A stretch of 64,000 nucleotides of DNA, taken from contig CM055098.1 of assembly GCA_029204225.1 (NCBI GenBank), forward strand, positions 25,360,973-25,424,972, in the 5' to 3' direction. Positions 37,335 through 48,298 of this stretch are shown piece after piece (position 1 is the stretch's first letter; each line of letters opens with the position of its first letter). The DNA is from Diphasiastrum complanatum (Eukaryota; Streptophyta; Lycopodiopsida; Lycopodiales; Lycopodiaceae). The notes under the pieces were generated by a model. The model was not told where the DNA came from and searched no databases. It was given only the letters and a program-made list of their open reading frames with translations. A program made the position numbers and the translations under genes.

Positions 37335-39217
37335 ATGGTATAGTGAGGATACCACCCGATGATGATCCATTCATTGACCTTCCGAATGATGAACATGAGG
37401 ATACATCTCAAGATACTACTACTCAACCTCAAGAAACAAGTTGGAGAGGTAGGGACAACCCTTTTGATGCAAGTTGCAGGTGACAAACGCAAGGAGAAGG
37501 ATGTATCGTGGGATACATTTTCACCAGGAAGCCGATCACCTGACAGAAAGCTCCCTAAGTGGTTTGATAGATTGATGGAGAGCCGAGACATTGACGACTT
37601 TCCAGAATCATCTAAGCAGGGAGAGCTACGAAGATCAACAAGAGAGAAGATACTACCTGAAAGGTATGAAGCAAATTATGCTCTCTTATCTAGCATTATT
37701 CAAAGCAAAGAACCTTCGACTTATGGTGAAGTGAAGGATGATGACATTTGGGTCAAGGCCATGGGAGAGGAGATGGAGTCAATTGCTAAGCATAGCACAT
37801 GGGACTTAGTAGAACCACCAGTTGGCAAGAAACCCATTGGTTGCAAATGGGTATACATGACTAAGTACCATGCAGATGGAAGTATAGTGATCAAAGGGTA
37901 CGCACAAAATAAAGGCATCGACTATGAGGAGACCTTTGCGTCGGTTTGTAAGTGGAATACTCTACGTCTACTTACTGCTTTAGCTTCACATTTTGGTTGG
38001 CCTTTGTATTAGATGGATGTGAAATCTGTTTTTCTAAATGGTGAGTTAGAAGAAGAAGTGTTCATGGATCAACCTGAAGGCTTTGTAACGAAAGGACATG
38101 AAAATAAAGTATGCCGCTTGAAGAAAGCGCTTTATGGTCTTAAACAAGCACCACGTGCGTGGTATAGCAGGATTGATGCCTACTTTCGTTCAAAGGGGAT
38201 GGTGAGAACACATTATGATCCAAATCTATACGTCTTATGCTTTGATGGTATGATTGCCTTGATTGCTCTTTATGTTGATGACTTGATTATTACGGAAAAT
38301 AATCAAGAGATGATAGACATGATCAAGAAAGACCTCATGGAACAATTTGAGATGACAGATCTCAGCCTGATGCATTATTGCCTTGGAGTAGAAGTGTGGC
38401 AAAAAGGACATGAAGTGGGTTTAACACAGGTGAAGTATGTCAAAGAGTTGCTGCACAAGTTTAGGTTGTAGGATTGCAAACTAGTAAACACTCCTATTGA
38501 ACCAGGTAAAAAGCTTTCTAAGCTTGATGAGTCACAATCATTTGATGCTACGCTGTATAGACAGTTAGTAGGGAGCTTGATTTACCTTACCACGACTAGA
38601 CCAGATCTATGCTATGTTGTTGGCATTGTAAGTTAGTTTATGGCAGCACCTACGGAAACACATTGGAAGGCAGCTAAACGCATTTTGCGTTATGTGAAAG
38701 GCACTTCAGAGTATGGCTTGATTTACAGGAAGCATGATGGTTTACCTGAGTTGTGTGGCTATGTGGATGCGGACTGGGGAGGTGACTATGATGATCGTAA
38801 ATCCACCACAAGATATATATTCCAGTTTTGTGGTAGTTGCTTTTCCTGGTCTAGTAAGAAGCAAAGTACAATTGCTCTTTCCACCACAGAAGCAGAGTAT
38901 AAGGCAATGTGTAGTGCTGCACAGGAAGCTATAGGGTTGAGACAAATCTTGGAAGAAATTGGCATGAAGCAGAAAAATCCCACGACTTTACATAGCGACA
39001 GTCAGAGTGGCATTCAGCTAGCAAAAATGTGTTCCATGTGAGAACTAAACACATTGAGATTCCGTATCACTTCATACGTGAGAGGCTGCTGAGTCGTGAA
39101 ATTCATGTTGTTCATTGTAGCACAGAAGAACAACTAGCTGATATTTTCACTAAGCCACTTACTGGAGAAAAGTTTGATAAATTTAGATCAAAGCTTTATG
39201 TACTTAAAGTTTGTTGA
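37335..39217 (+). pseudogene. Copia RT and RNase H (right part of the interrupted element)
   Basis: Reading resumes in the linker after integrase (IPPDDDPFIDLPNDEHEDTS) and continues through RT: ELRRSTREKILPERYEANYA, GCKWVYMTKYHADGS, a [43 protein letters not shown]. RNase H follows (YVDADWGGDYDDRKSTT, LSTTEAEYKA, a frameshift near 39030, TKHIEIPYHFIRERLLSREI, LADIFTKPLTGEKF), with a stop at 39215. The catalytic YVDD is intact. Three TAG stops (38010, 38469, 38634) all stand where the family has Gln (PLYQMDV, RLQDCK, VSQFM). One frameshift lies near 37482. Confidence 0.9.
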
Positions 39218-39270
39218 CTTTAAAGCTATGTATATGACTGTATAAAAAGTGACTCTACTTTAAGGGAGAG

Positions 39271-39545
39271 AGTTAGAATTAAAGTTAGAATCACTGTGTT
39301 ACTGTACTGTGGGTCCTATCAGTGGATAAGGATCAGTTGGCCTCACCACGAGGCAAGTCGACGGGACACGCGTCCCGCCAACGGCAACTTGGGTCATGCA
39401 TGGGTTGCCTGAGTGAACAACTATATGTACAGTGTAATTTCATTTTGAGAAATACAGTTGCTATGTGAGCTTGCTGAGGAGAGTGTTTTTTGTCTGTGTT
39501 ACTGTGTGGCATGATCTGTGTTCCCGTGCAAAGCAAATTCTAAGT
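39271..39545 (+). repeat. Copia 3' LTR
   Basis: 275 bp, the same ends as the 5' LTR, followed by the ATATA target duplication at 39546-39550. Confidence 0.85.
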
Positions 39546-39550
39546 ATATA

Positions 39551-41080
39551 GTCCTTTTCTGTCACTCATTTGGAAGAAATCAGCTTTCAAAAGGTCCCAA
39601 ATTGAGAAAAGATAGTAAAGTTAGTGGCATCAAAAGATTTTGAGCTAATTATTTAAATTGGAGAAAAATAGCTCTTCACATGAAATTCACCTAATGGGTC
39701 TCTTCAACTTAAAAATTTATAATGAAGTTGAAGTGTAGTATGCTCTTCAGTGCCCTTCAGGCCCTTTCAACTCAAATTGAATGGGTTTATTAAATATGTG
39801 GCCCACACTTCTCCAACATTCACCATAGATCTCAATGGTCCTTGATCGGATAGGCAGACCTGGTTGGTTGCGCATGTTGAACTACTTTTCAAAGCATAAT
39901 CTTAAAGCACTATGAGGATGTTGTTATCATGCTTAGGTAAATTAAACGAACATTGTGAACTTGACAAAATAATGGTTATGAGTAGGTGGTCAATTCAAAG
40001 TAGTTGGTATGGCATGGATTTGCCCTAACTACTTACCATAACTTAGAGACATTCATGCTTGTACATGAGGTCTAAGAAATCAGAATAGCACAGATATGCC
40101 CTGATACTTTTTAGTTATGAAGAAATCACACCCTCTCTACTATTGATAAATTTGTTCTTGAATACACTTTGCAACACTATAGCTATTATATATATATGAG
40201 TGGATGTTAATTTATGGGTAGTTCATACGACATGGATTTGCACTAATTACTTACCATAGTTCAGAGACGTTCATGCTTATACATGGTCTTAAAGGTCAAT
40301 ATGACACGAGCTGCCCTGATACTTTTAAATATGAATAAATTGCACCCACTCTACTAGCAATGATTGATTACAATATATACTCATATATTTTACATTAATA
40401 TATAGTTCTAATATGGCTACTTGCCCTCATATTGATCAATTTGGCATATGCCCTGATACGGTTGCGATAGGGCCAAACGTATTGCAATCTTGACTATATC
40501 GGGCTCTTGTAGATGTCTCACAAGCAAGAGCTTGTGCACAACATTGGTGTAGAGCACAGTGCCTAGCCCCAGACATGCACGCACAACAATTGTTGTCACT
40601 ACCATTGCTCTCTATTTGAGAAATGGGACGTGGCATTGTTCTTATATTTTCGCAAATAAACAATTCATTGTAGTGGGCATACAGTTTTATGACAATGGGA
40701 TTTCATAAACAATGAATGACAAACTACAAGGAGTGCATGCAGGTGTACCACGGACTACAAATTGTCTTCTAGATAGATGATATTGGAGATAATGCACTAC
40801 AAACTACTATTAGAAAGTACTTGATTTTACGGACCATAATGTACTCTATTGTATGCATTGCCATTTTCATGTGTAACGTATGATAGCAAAGGTATCCATT
40901 TCCACTTTGATGCAAGTGGTCATTAGATCATAGAATATATTGTGTATCACAATTCACATAAAATTACAACAATTTGTGGCTATATATGTATTATAAATAT
41001 TATAATGATAAAATAATGTAGTAATTTAAATTTTATTTATCATAAAATTACAATCTATATATTGTATAATGCTATATATA
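39551..41080. other. Spacer with one diverged tandem repeat
   Basis: No gene recognised. Two copies with a 218-bp period start at 40013 and 40231 (CATGGATTTGC(C/A)CTAA, then TTACCATA and a TGCCCTGATAC block). Confidence 0.55.
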
Positions 41081-41082
41081 TA

Positions 41083-41099
41083 CTAGTCAATGACGGGCA
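41083..41099 (-). other. Degenerate copy of the Helitron-like end
   Basis: CTAGTCAATGACGGGCA next to a TATATATATA tract matches the end described at 46214-46243 but lacks the outer hairpin arm. Confidence 0.3.
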
Positions 41100-41161
41100 A
41101 TGGAGGCCGATGATTTGGATGATGGCCGATCTTGCACATCTCGCATCTCAAATATCTAACA

Positions 41162-41687
41162 TTTGAGCCTTTGAAAAAATTTGAGTCCTTGGAAAAATTC
41201 GGGTCTTCGAAAAAATTCGAGTCTTTAGGAAAAAAAAATCGAGTCTTTTGAAAAAATCGAGTCATTGAAAAAATTCGAGTCTTTGAAAAAATTCGACTTG
41301 TTAGTACAAAAAGGATCCTTCGATCCTTCAGAAAAATTCGAGTCTTTGAAAAATTTTGATCCTTTGGAAAAATTCGAGTCATCGAAAAAATTTGAGTCTT
41401 TGGAAAAATTCGAGTCGTTCCAAAAAATTAAATAAAATCGAGTCTTCTGAAAAAGAATCGAGTCTTCAGAAAAAATCGAGTCTTCAAAAAATTCGAGTCT
41501 TTCGGGAAAATTCGAGTCATCGAAAAATTTGAGTCCTTCCAAAAAAATCGGGTCGTCCGAAAAAAATCGAGTCGTCCGAAAAATTCAAGTCTTTCGAAAA
41601 ATTTGAGACTTTGAAAAATTCGAGTCTTCGAAATAATTCGAGTTATTTGAAAAATTCGAGTCTTTCGGAAAAGTTCGAGTCCTTGGC
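41162..41687. repeat. Minisatellite A, 17-18-bp unit, about 30 copies
   Basis: Degenerate units of the type GAAAAATTCGAGTCTTTG fill about 525 bp. The open frames on the minus strand (41083-41542) are translations of the repeat. Confidence 0.95.
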
Positions 41688-41703
41688 CAAGCTCAACGTT
41701 TGG

Positions 41704-41973
41704 TATATTCTTCCGACCCTGCGTATATTTTTTCGACCAAGTGTATTTTTCCCACCCAAGGTACTTTTCAGGCCCAGTGTATTTTCCGACCTAGTGTATT
41801 TTTCCGACCTAGTGTATTTTTTTGACCCAGTGTATTTTTTTCGACCCAGTGTATTTTTCGACCAAGTGTATTTTCGGACCCAGTGTATTTTTGCGACCCA
41901 GTGTTTTTCTGACCTAGTGGTTTTTTGACCCAGTGTGTTTATCTGACCCAGTGTATTTTTTCGACCCATTTTA
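41704..41973. repeat. Minisatellite B, 17-18-bp unit, about 15 copies
   Basis: Degenerate units of the type CGACCCAGTGTATTTTTC. The unit shares GAC(T/C)C and ATTTTTCC with the reverse complement of the unit of the neighbouring array. Confidence 0.95.
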
Positions 41974-42703
41974 TATATTTAGATATAGAGTAATTTTTCG
42001 ATGCTGTCAACTTAGAAATCCGACCCAAGCTTTTTCTTGTTGTAGGACAAATTTTCCTATTGTAGGAAAAATCTACTTACTATAGGACAAATCTAGTAAA
42101 TAAAGTAGATGAATGCCATGCTTTCAAAAAGATCAATCAATCAATCTATCAGGTTTTGCAACCATAAGAGCATAGAGTAATACCATAGACAAACAACCAT
42201 AGGGGCATAGAGCTATTTATCTTCAATTTTTTCTACATGTACATTTTTTGTTCTGTTTAATATTGGTAATTAAAATCAACAAATATAGTAAGAAAACACT
42301 CGCAAAACTCACAAAATGTCCGAACTCATCCATAATCCAATGATTTTGTGGCTTTGTTGACCCTATAACACACAATGATCAACTCAAGTTATAACTTCTG
42401 AGATATTGTATCTACCAATTAAAATCAAAGACTTTCTGTAGCCAGCGTTATCACTCTCAACAAAGTTGAAGTTATTACTTCAAGCCATTGTACTCACTAT
42501 TGATTTTAATCAAAGCTAGCATTTCTGTTCAATTTCAAATATGATCAAAATACATCACATATGTTACGGAGTCTCAGGCCTCCACTTTATTCCCTGCTCG
42601 AGTGGTGTACTTGTCACAATTTTTGGATCAGTGTGTTAGTGAAGGTCTTGCTCTCTCGTGCTCGAGTTTTTGGTTTGGTGAAGTAGAGTGGCCGCCGATG
42701 GCA
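41974..42703. other. Spacer, nothing recognised
   Basis: AT-rich sequence without open frames of note or repeats. Confidence 0.5.
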
Positions 42704-42758
42704 GGTGTGTGTGCATGTGTGTGTGTGTGTGTGTGTGTGGGTGGGGGGGGGGGGGGGG
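42704..42758. repeat. (GT)n followed by a G-run
   Basis: A GT tract to about 42739 merges into a run of about 20 mostly uninterrupted G. Confidence 0.95.
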
Positions 42759-43236
42759 TTGTATATTTTTTGTGGGAGAGAAGTTATAAAAATCATAAGA
42801 AATATTGTCAAGGTACTCAACTACCAACCTAAAATAAGAACTCCAATGTAAAGCAAAAATACAAACAATTTTTAAAAGGACTTCATACCCCAAGGGACCA
42901 TGGGCCTCCCATTATATTATATAATTGAATATATTGAATGGGTGTCAATTGGGCGTTCTTCCAATAGTACTCCACAACGATGCTCTATATGCCTCCTCCA
43001 ACACCTTAACTTATTCTATATACTACAATAGTTCCAAATAAAAAGTTGAACCCCATATATGTTTTTTGCCAAGCCTAGTCATCTATATTCATGGTCAACA
43101 AACAAAAGTCTTACATTTTGCGATAACGATAACATGTTTGATACTTATTACTTCATGAGCGTCTCTTAAGTGAACATCTTGATCTCATGTTAAGAATACG
43201 GAGGTAGGGAGATATGCAGAGAGAGGGGAGTAAGGC

Positions 43237-43242
<6 letters not shown>

Positions 43243-43304
<62 letters not shown>

Positions 43305-43342
43305 GTTTAGGGTTTAGGAAAAGAGAGAGAGAGAGAGAGATG
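43243..43342. repeat. (GA)n microsatellite in two blocks
   Basis: GA tract 43243-43300 and a shorter one about 43321-43340. Confidence 0.95.
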
Positions 43343-45380
43343 ACTGTCTACCCTAATTGAATGGGGGATGACCGTCTACCCTACCTCCAAGCCTGTTGCT
43401 GATGATAGAGGTTTGTGTGTTTTCGCTGGTCCAAGACTGTAAAGTTCTATCATTGGAATTGCTCCATTTTGTTTGTTAGCTAAATTGGGAGGTATTTTCC
43501 ATTTATAAAATTCTCATTTACTCACTGAAAATTCTCTAGTGAATGCAAGCAAGGTAGGTGATAGCAACATATCATTAATTCCCAAAAATAGTGGTACAAA
43601 CCTCCAGTTTTCAAATGCATTGAAATATTTTCTATTCTAGAAGGAATGTTCAATGCTCAAAAGGAAGTAAACCATTAATTGAAAGCAAATTTGGAGGAGG
43701 TTGTACTTCATCTTTATTTAGTAGCCAAACCTACTTTGAATTATTTGTCTGCACAACCTACAAAACTTGTAATTCAATTATAGAATGTTCAAGAACACGA
43801 AGGTATTGCATGTTCCAAATATGAGATCATTTCAATACATGATTATTAAATAGATCACTGATGTCCGTCCTGAAATCAAATTCAGCCAATTAAATCGGTA
43901 AGTGGCAGGAAATTGAATATGTAAACTGCAGATACATCTAGACGGAAACAAAAATCATAGATCATTAGTAGTAAGGACACATCGACCTTGACAAGTATAA
44001 GCCGAGACAAATAAATGGTTACTTAACATTCTCATTTGTGGCAATACGTGAGCTTTTGGTATTCAAAATCTTGAATATCGTGAAATAGACAATGATGGAT
44101 GAGGCAAAGGAGCCAGAAAATAATGGTGCGAACTTAAAGGTCACTACGCACATGATAAAGGTTCTAAAGAAACCAAAAAGCATCACAAAAATAGAAGGTT
44201 TTACAGATGTTGGAAGGTCTGCGCTCAAACTTCAGAAAACATCTAAAACTACCAACAAAGCAAAAGTTACAACTTACACCCACGCTCCCTGTACATGCGA
44301 TCAACTGATCGCCTCCCCATCAGCTGCCAATTCAAGGCTCCAGCATCGATTCTAGTGTCAGTACTCTCAGGTTCGGTAGAAGAAGCGGATCTGATCTGTG
44401 CATAGGCTGTCTAGTTTGCTGATTTGATTATTGATCATGGCGAAGAGTACCTATGGACGGAGGAATGTGGCGAAGCCCAACAGCGTTATTGGAGCGGTTG
44501 CCAAGAATAAGATGACGCACCCCGCTGTTGGGTTTGTTGACTTTAGAGCCAAGAGCAGTGAAAGGATGAGCGTAGTCGGGGCGAAGCTGACATAGAAAAT
44601 GGCTCATATGCGAGCTTCCATGCGTCTTACTACCGCACACATCCGACATCCTATCTCTCCGATGAAGAAAATGGCTGCTAAGGAAGCTGCTTCTTTTGGC
44701 ATAAAAACTTGACTACAAAGGGAATGACGCTAGCTAGAGCACAAATTCAAACAGGGCGGATTCAAAAACCCCTTCTCAAAATTCTTTTGCTCTTTTGTTG
44801 ATAAAAAATGCAGAGAGGTAAGTCTCGAGCAATTGATCGAACATCAAATACAGACTACTGTTGAAGATATGAGTACCAGACTAGCACAGATTTTTGCATT
44901 GGTGATATAGGATCTGCATGATTTGCTACATTTCACAATTCTGTTCTAATCATTTGACAGAAATGGAAAGCATGAGCGTAGCAGAAAGGATCATGGATGG
45001 GGAAGAAGAAGAATCTGCTCGTTCATGTGAGAAAGCGGAAGTCATTGCCAAGAGACACTCAATATTGAGAACCGAACAATTATTGATGAACGTCGTGACA
45101 TGCTTCAAGCAAAAAACTCTGCGTCTGTCAACGGAGGGAAGCCAGAGTGCCGATTTTTTGAATACAAATGAAGTAGCTACGGGTGTTTGGCCTGTGATTT
45201 ACACATAAAAGAAACGTAGGTGCATGCTTACTTACCAGACAAATAGGATCACATGTGAGATCGATCTTGATCTTCAGAGAACGAAACTGAGTACTTTCCC
45301 TCTTCAGATTCTAAAGAGCAGCTCAAATCCCAGCTAAACCGTGGTCGTTGCCTCATCCTTAGTCATGGAGAGAGAGCGAG
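43343..45380. other. Spacer with short unrecognised open frames
   Basis: A 52-codon frame from 44438 (MAKSTYGRRNVAKPN) and a 96-codon frame at 44918-45208 have codon-like composition, but I do not recognise either. The minus frame 44019-44228 is hydrophobic. None has enough context to be called a gene. They could be decayed exons of one dead gene. Confidence 0.3.
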
Positions 45381-45387
45381 AAAGAGA

Positions 45388-45407
45388 GGGGGGGGGGGGG
45401 GGGGGGG
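45388..45407. repeat. G20 homopolymer
   Basis: Twenty consecutive G. A second run of 19 lies at 45954-45972. Confidence 0.95.
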
Positions 45408-45435
45408 AGCACTGGGGCTTTAGAGCACGGGCCGC

Positions 45436-45612
45436 GCGCGGGAGGCGTTTGGCCCCGGTGCCCCCCAGCATGTGACGTGTGGCCCGTGCTCGGGTGCTCG
45501 CCAAAATTAGGGCATGGGCGCGGGAGGCGTTTGGCCCCGGTGCCCCCCAGCATGTGCCCCCCAGCATGTGACATGTGGCCCGTGCTCGGGTGCTCGCCAA
45601 AATTAGGGCATG
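45436..45612. repeat. GC-rich tandem duplication, 82-bp period
   Basis: Copies start at 45436 and 45518 (GCGCGGGAGGCGTTTGGCCC in both) and end with AAAATTAGGGCATGG. The second copy has an extra internal duplication of CCCCCCAGCATGTG. The block sits in a GC-rich island (about 45420-45760) unlike the AT-rich surroundings. The long frames on both strands come from this composition and have no known similarity. Confidence 0.9.
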
Positions 45613-46043
45613 GGCGATTTTTGGCGGGCGACGCCGGGCGCGATCCCGGGCAGCGGGGTGGCGTCGGGTTGCAGTCCCGGACAGCAGGGTGGCGGGTGCC
45701 GGGCAGGCCACGCGACAGGCAAGGAGTCCCAGGCAGCCGGCGCCGGGCACCAGGCTCACACACACACACATGCAAGGAACTGGGTGGGTTTCTCTATATA
45801 TCCCCTCCCAGTTCCCTTGCAAAATTGCTTATGGGATTAAAACTGGCTGCCTGGACACGTGGTGTCTGGGCAGCCAATTTTTTTTTTTAAAAAAAAAGAT
45901 GTTGTCAGGAGGGCACCGGGGCCAAAGGGGAACCGTGCTCGCAAGATGCGAGCGGGGGGGGGGGGGGGGGGGAGGGAAGTTACAGAAAAAAAGAGGGAAA
46001 GGCCAACATTTCAAATTCAATGAAAGGGCCCTTATATGCATGC

Positions 46044-46098
46044 ATGCATGGGGAGGAGGATGCATGAGGGCCATGCATCCTCCTCCCCATACATGCAT
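46044..46098. repeat. Hairpin 1, 16-bp perfect core
   Basis: GGGGAGGAGGATGCAT (46050-46065) pairs with ATGCATCCTCCTCCCC (46073-46088) across a 7-base loop. Pairing extends imperfectly outward. Confidence 0.85.
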
Positions 46099-46132
46099 CT
46101 TCTTTTTTTTAAATTTTTAGTTCAAAAAAAGT

Positions 46133-46182
46133 GTATGCATGGGTGAGGGACGAGGATGCATGGGGTCCTCACCCATGCATAC
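46133..46182. repeat. Hairpin 2, 16-bp perfect stem
   Basis: GTATGCATGGGTGAGG (46133-46148) pairs with CCTCACCCATGCATAC (46167-46182). A related, partly paired sequence occurs at 48780-48880. Confidence 0.85.
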
Positions 46183-46213
46183 AAAAGTGTAGATAAGTTT
46201 AAATATATATATA

Positions 46214-46243
46214 CTAGTAAAGAGTGCTCGTCGTTGACGGGCA
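46214..46243 (-). mobile_element. Possible Helitron 3' terminus
   Basis: On the minus strand a short hairpin (arms 46236-46243 and 46225-46232, 3-base loop, one G-T mismatch) is followed seven bases later by CTAG, next to a T. Hairpin plus CTRR before a host T is the Helitron 3' signature. The flank GTTTAAATATATATATA also occurs at 48891-48907 without the CTAG block, as an apparent empty site. No Helitron 5' end or Rep/helicase frame was found. Confidence 0.4.
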
Positions 46244-46250
46244 ATAGACG

Positions 46251-46341
46251 ACTGATGGTCATTGACAGGTGGCCGATGGTCATTGATGGACGGCCGATGG
46301 TCATTGACGGGTGGCAGATGGTCGTTGACGGGTGGCCGATG
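46251..46341. repeat. Minisatellite, 21-bp unit, about 4.5 copies
   Basis: Units like GATGGTCATTGACGGGTGGCC repeat at 46254, 46275, 46296 and 46317, just inside the possible Helitron end. Confidence 0.9.
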
Positions 46342-48060
46342 TATGTGTGTGTATGTACGTGAGTGCATGTGTTATTAGTGTATGTGGATTTGTGTGTATG
46401 ATTTGTGCTTGATGGTGTGTGTGATTTATGTGGTCAATGGTGTGTGTGTGTGTGTATGAAACGTGCGTGTGTGTATGCATGTGTGATTTATGTGGCCGAT
46501 GGTGTGTGCATGTGTGTATGAGTGTGCATGTGCATTTCTCTGTGTATACTGAACTGCTTGGAGCCCGATTTGTTGATGTGGGCTTGTCTCGATGTGCAGC
46601 ACTGGATGGAACAGACGACATGCATGACGGAGCCCGTTGCAATACTGGACCACTTCTTGAAATGCCAAAAAGTAAACGACCGACTTTATCAGCACACTAA
46701 GCAGGTTGTTGCAAGTATGGATAAAGTTAGATACCAGTGATAAAAAAAGGGATTGAAGTCTCTCGGAGACACTAATCTCAATGATTCAAGATGCTCAGTT
46801 CTTGGTGAGCCCTAAAATAGTGTGCAATTGAAAAATGAACACCATTCATTCGACCTTCCATCATATGAATGCATTTTATAGCTCTCAAAGATGACAGTAC
46901 TTGAGGTGATGTAACAATTCGACCAAGGTTACCAAAAGCAAAAAACTTGTCTTTCAAATGAGAAACGGGGTTGGATCAAAACCAAAAGATCGCATGTGTT
47001 AGGATTTCAGAGGTAGATTGTCACATCCATTCCTGGCAAAGTACTACAGAAGCAAGAGGAAAGGATGGAACATATTAATCAAGCAAACTTGTACATCAAG
47101 GAAGAACCCTAGAGGTAAGAACAAAGGAAAACTTCGTGTCAAATTTCCATTCCAATTTGAATAAATAAAAAAATATCTAGTTTTAGATATTCAACTTCTG
47201 CTATTTCCCACAATCGTTGCAAGGATGAGATTAGCAAATATGCTCTTCAATAGAGCATGGATGCTTGACGGAGAAAAGAACTTTGGGTAAAACTTTCTGT
47301 TCATGATCTATGGGTAAAATTTTGGTAATTCAAAATAAATATGAAAGCCATATAATAAATCTTAGTGCGGTTCTGCTCATCGATGATATTTTTTTAGGTG
47401 GATTGCCAAGAGAAGGGGAGAACATATGGGGTGGGTGGAGTGCGGTGTGCTCCCTAATGGTTAAAAGCAAGTTGTTTGGGCAAGAGGCCGACGGTTTAAG
47501 TGCTCGGGGGAGCTGGGTGGGTGGGTTTTGCCATGTGACAAAAAAGGGCGAGGGAGTGTTAAAAAAAGATATGCTCTTGCCCTTAAAAGCCTTAGTTTTT
47601 TTTTTTTTTTGGGGGGGGGGGGGGAGGATTTCTTTCTTGATGGAGACCATTTTTGTCTTCTTTTTAAAAAAAAAAACTTAATTTACGGGGAGCCAAAAAG
47701 CCCCTTCACTTTTTTTGTTTTATAGAGAGTGGAGGTTTACATTTTTAAGTGGATTTACATTCATATTTTTTTATGAGAGGTTTACATTCAAAAAAAAGTG
47801 TATGTGTGTGTGTGTGCATGCGTGCGTGCGTGGGGGGGAGTAAATATTGATATATTTACTTTTACTGGAATGGAGGCATCCCCCTCTGTTTATATATCTA
47901 CACACACACACACACATTTTAACCTTTTTCAATTTTTTTAGGGGCATGGAGGGACCTCCCTCCCTCTATGGATGGTTGGTCGGCATGTGGAGAGAGAGAG
48001 AGAGAGAGAAGTGGGGCCCGTGGGAAAGAGAGAAGGAGAAAAAAGGACTCTAGACTCTAT
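46342..48060. other. Repeat-rich spacer
   Basis: Holds GT-rich stretches (46430-46530), a T/G homopolymer block (47588-47622) and a segment at 47286-47366 that recurs at about 48540-48620 (TGTTCATGAT(T/C)TATGGGTAAAA in both). No gene recognised. Confidence 0.5.
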
Positions 48061-48079
48061 ACTTCTTATTTACAAAAGG

Positions 48080-48212
48080 CGCGCGCACACACATGCATTC
48101 GTTGTGTCGGGAGTCACACACACACAACGAACACGTGCACACGCACATGCACACACACATAGGCGCGCACACACACACACACATAAGCATACGCGCACAC
48201 ACACGCGTGCGT

Positions 48213-48243
<31 letters not shown>

Positions 48244-48298
48244 CACTCACTCACTCACACGTGTGTGTGTGCGTGCGTGTGTGTGTGCATGCACATGT
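48080..48298. repeat. (CA)n/(GT)n complex repeat
   Basis: A CA-rich tract with CACTCACTCA blocks passes directly into a GT-rich tract, so the two halves are complementary and could fold back. Confidence 0.9.

Larger units (their letters stand above)
28062..39545 (+). mobile_element. Copia element with 275-bp LTRs, carrying a nested gypsy element
   Basis: Two 275-bp direct repeats (28062-28336 and 39271-39545) flank the element and are bounded by a 5-bp target duplication ATATA (28057-28061, 39546-39550). A primer-binding site (28337) and a polypurine-like TTTAAGGGAGAG (39259-39270) are in place. The internal copia sequence is present only as leader plus part of gag and protease (to about 29640) and as linker, RT and RNase H (from 37335). 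Between them sits a gypsy element. The copia integrase core is missing, and the remaining frames have stops, so the element is dead. Confidence 0.9.

Noticed and set aside
41083-41969. Phe/Asp/Ser-rich repeat proteins on both strands
   Set aside because: They follow the 17-18-bp minisatellite units and change frame with unit length.
45334-46120. Long overlapping frames on both strands (up to 181 codons)
   Set aside because: Their openness reflects GC-rich tandem repeats and G-runs; no domain or codon bias is recognisable.
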